Shown: piece after piece, positions 49,166 to 49,534 of the stretch
Layout: every line of letters starts with the position of its first letter
Numbering within the stretch: position 1 is the first letter of the stretch
Origin: Melioribacter roseus
GTDB lineage: Bacteria; Bacteroidota; Ignavibacteria; Ignavibacteriales; Melioribacteraceae
NCBI GenBank assembly: GCA_020722005.1
Contig: DYLP01000018.1
Span: 1 to 49,534 of the forward strand
DNA length: 49,534 nucleotides
Reading direction: 5' to 3'
Made by a program: the position numbers and the translations under genes
Notes under the pieces: model-generated
The model's database searches: none
Told to the model about the DNA's origin: nothing
What the model saw: the letters and a program-made list of their open reading frames with translations, nothing else

Positions 49166-49348
49166 GGATTTCAAGATTTCTTGTAAACGAAAGCCAAATA
49201 TATTAATTTTTCCAAATTATAACTATATACGATTACAAATTTTTTATTATCTTTACGACGTTCTTAGAATGAAATTGTAAAAGGTGACAAAACAATTTCA
49301 TAAAAAATTAATTTCATATAGAATACAGGGTATTTGAAATTTTTTTTT

Positions 49349-49437
<89 letters not shown>

Positions 49438-49534
49438 AAGATGTGAAATCTTCTCTCTGGCTTACAAGTCTATTTTAATTAGATGAGTCTGCTCTAAAAA
49501 GCTAATTATTAAAACCAGTGGTTTTTAGATTTAT

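Noticed and set aside
49074-49280. Plus-strand ORF starting MSGKGGIRTHEP
   Set aside because: It is the antisense translation of tRNA-Ser(GGA), a well-known annotation artefact.

Overview
The window looks like a chromosomal segment of a member of the class Ignavibacteria (Bacteroidota/Chlorobiota group, Melioribacter- or Ignavibacterium-like). The evidence is a secreted protein with the type A C-terminal sorting domain of the type IX secretion system (NYPNPFNPTT motif), a 1001-residue TonB receptor with a carboxypeptidase-like N-terminal domain, a eukaryote-type citrate synthase, AT-rich DNA, and frequent Shine-Dalgarno boxes (GGAGG/GGAG), which Bacteroidia proper mostly lack. This assignment is inference from protein style; no 16S rRNA is present.

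Layout: 1-1270 is a gene-free stretch ending in a repeat-rich control region. 1271-6121 holds an outer-membrane TonB receptor and a secreted beta-helix protein, closed by a strong terminator. 6252-14910 is a same-strand run of a periplasmic double-parvulin chaperone, a membrane-anchored SGNH hydrolase with TPRs, a multipass membrane protein with a spermidine-synthase-like domain, and a family 9 glycoside hydrolase. Facing it is a frameshifted YqhD-type alcohol dehydrogenase, divergent from a LacI-family regulator. uvrC and glgC follow on the minus strand. From 20641 to 28508 come an M1 peptidase, lpxH, a class A PBP, tRNA-Leu(CAG) and the hpnC-hpnD-hpnE squalene cluster. Citrate synthase, a 100-bp inverted-repeat element, a lytic transglycosylase, pyrG, a TPR protein, purN and purH lead into the rod-shape operon mreBCD-mrdA-rodA, then dcd, pyrF and a DUF2851 protein. 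The right end carries, on the minus strand, etfB-etfA-bifunctional nuclease, rpmB and ferritin; then mtgA (+), a broken surface-adhesin-E-like gene and two divergent serine tRNAs.

Functionally this is mostly core genome: cell-wall growth (PBP1A, MtgA, PBP2, RodA, MreBCD, lytic transglycosylase), outer-membrane lipid A (LpxH), isoprenoid lipid supply (HpnCDE), nucleotide synthesis (PyrG, PurN, PurH, Dcd, PyrF), glycogen (GlgC), central carbon and electron transfer (citrate synthase, Etf). The accessory part is 1-17.4 kb, where the receptor, secreted beta-helix protein, GH9 enzyme, alcohol dehydrogenase and LacI regulator suggest carbohydrate use. Three LacI-operator-like sequences lie upstream of these genes.

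I found no CRISPR array, integrase, transposase, toxin-antitoxin pair or recognisable defence island. The least explained items are the SGNH/TPR plus spermidine-synthase-like membrane pair joined to GH9, the frameshift in the alcohol dehydrogenase, the broken adhesin gene, the 100-bp inverted-repeat element and the gene-free first 1.2 kb.
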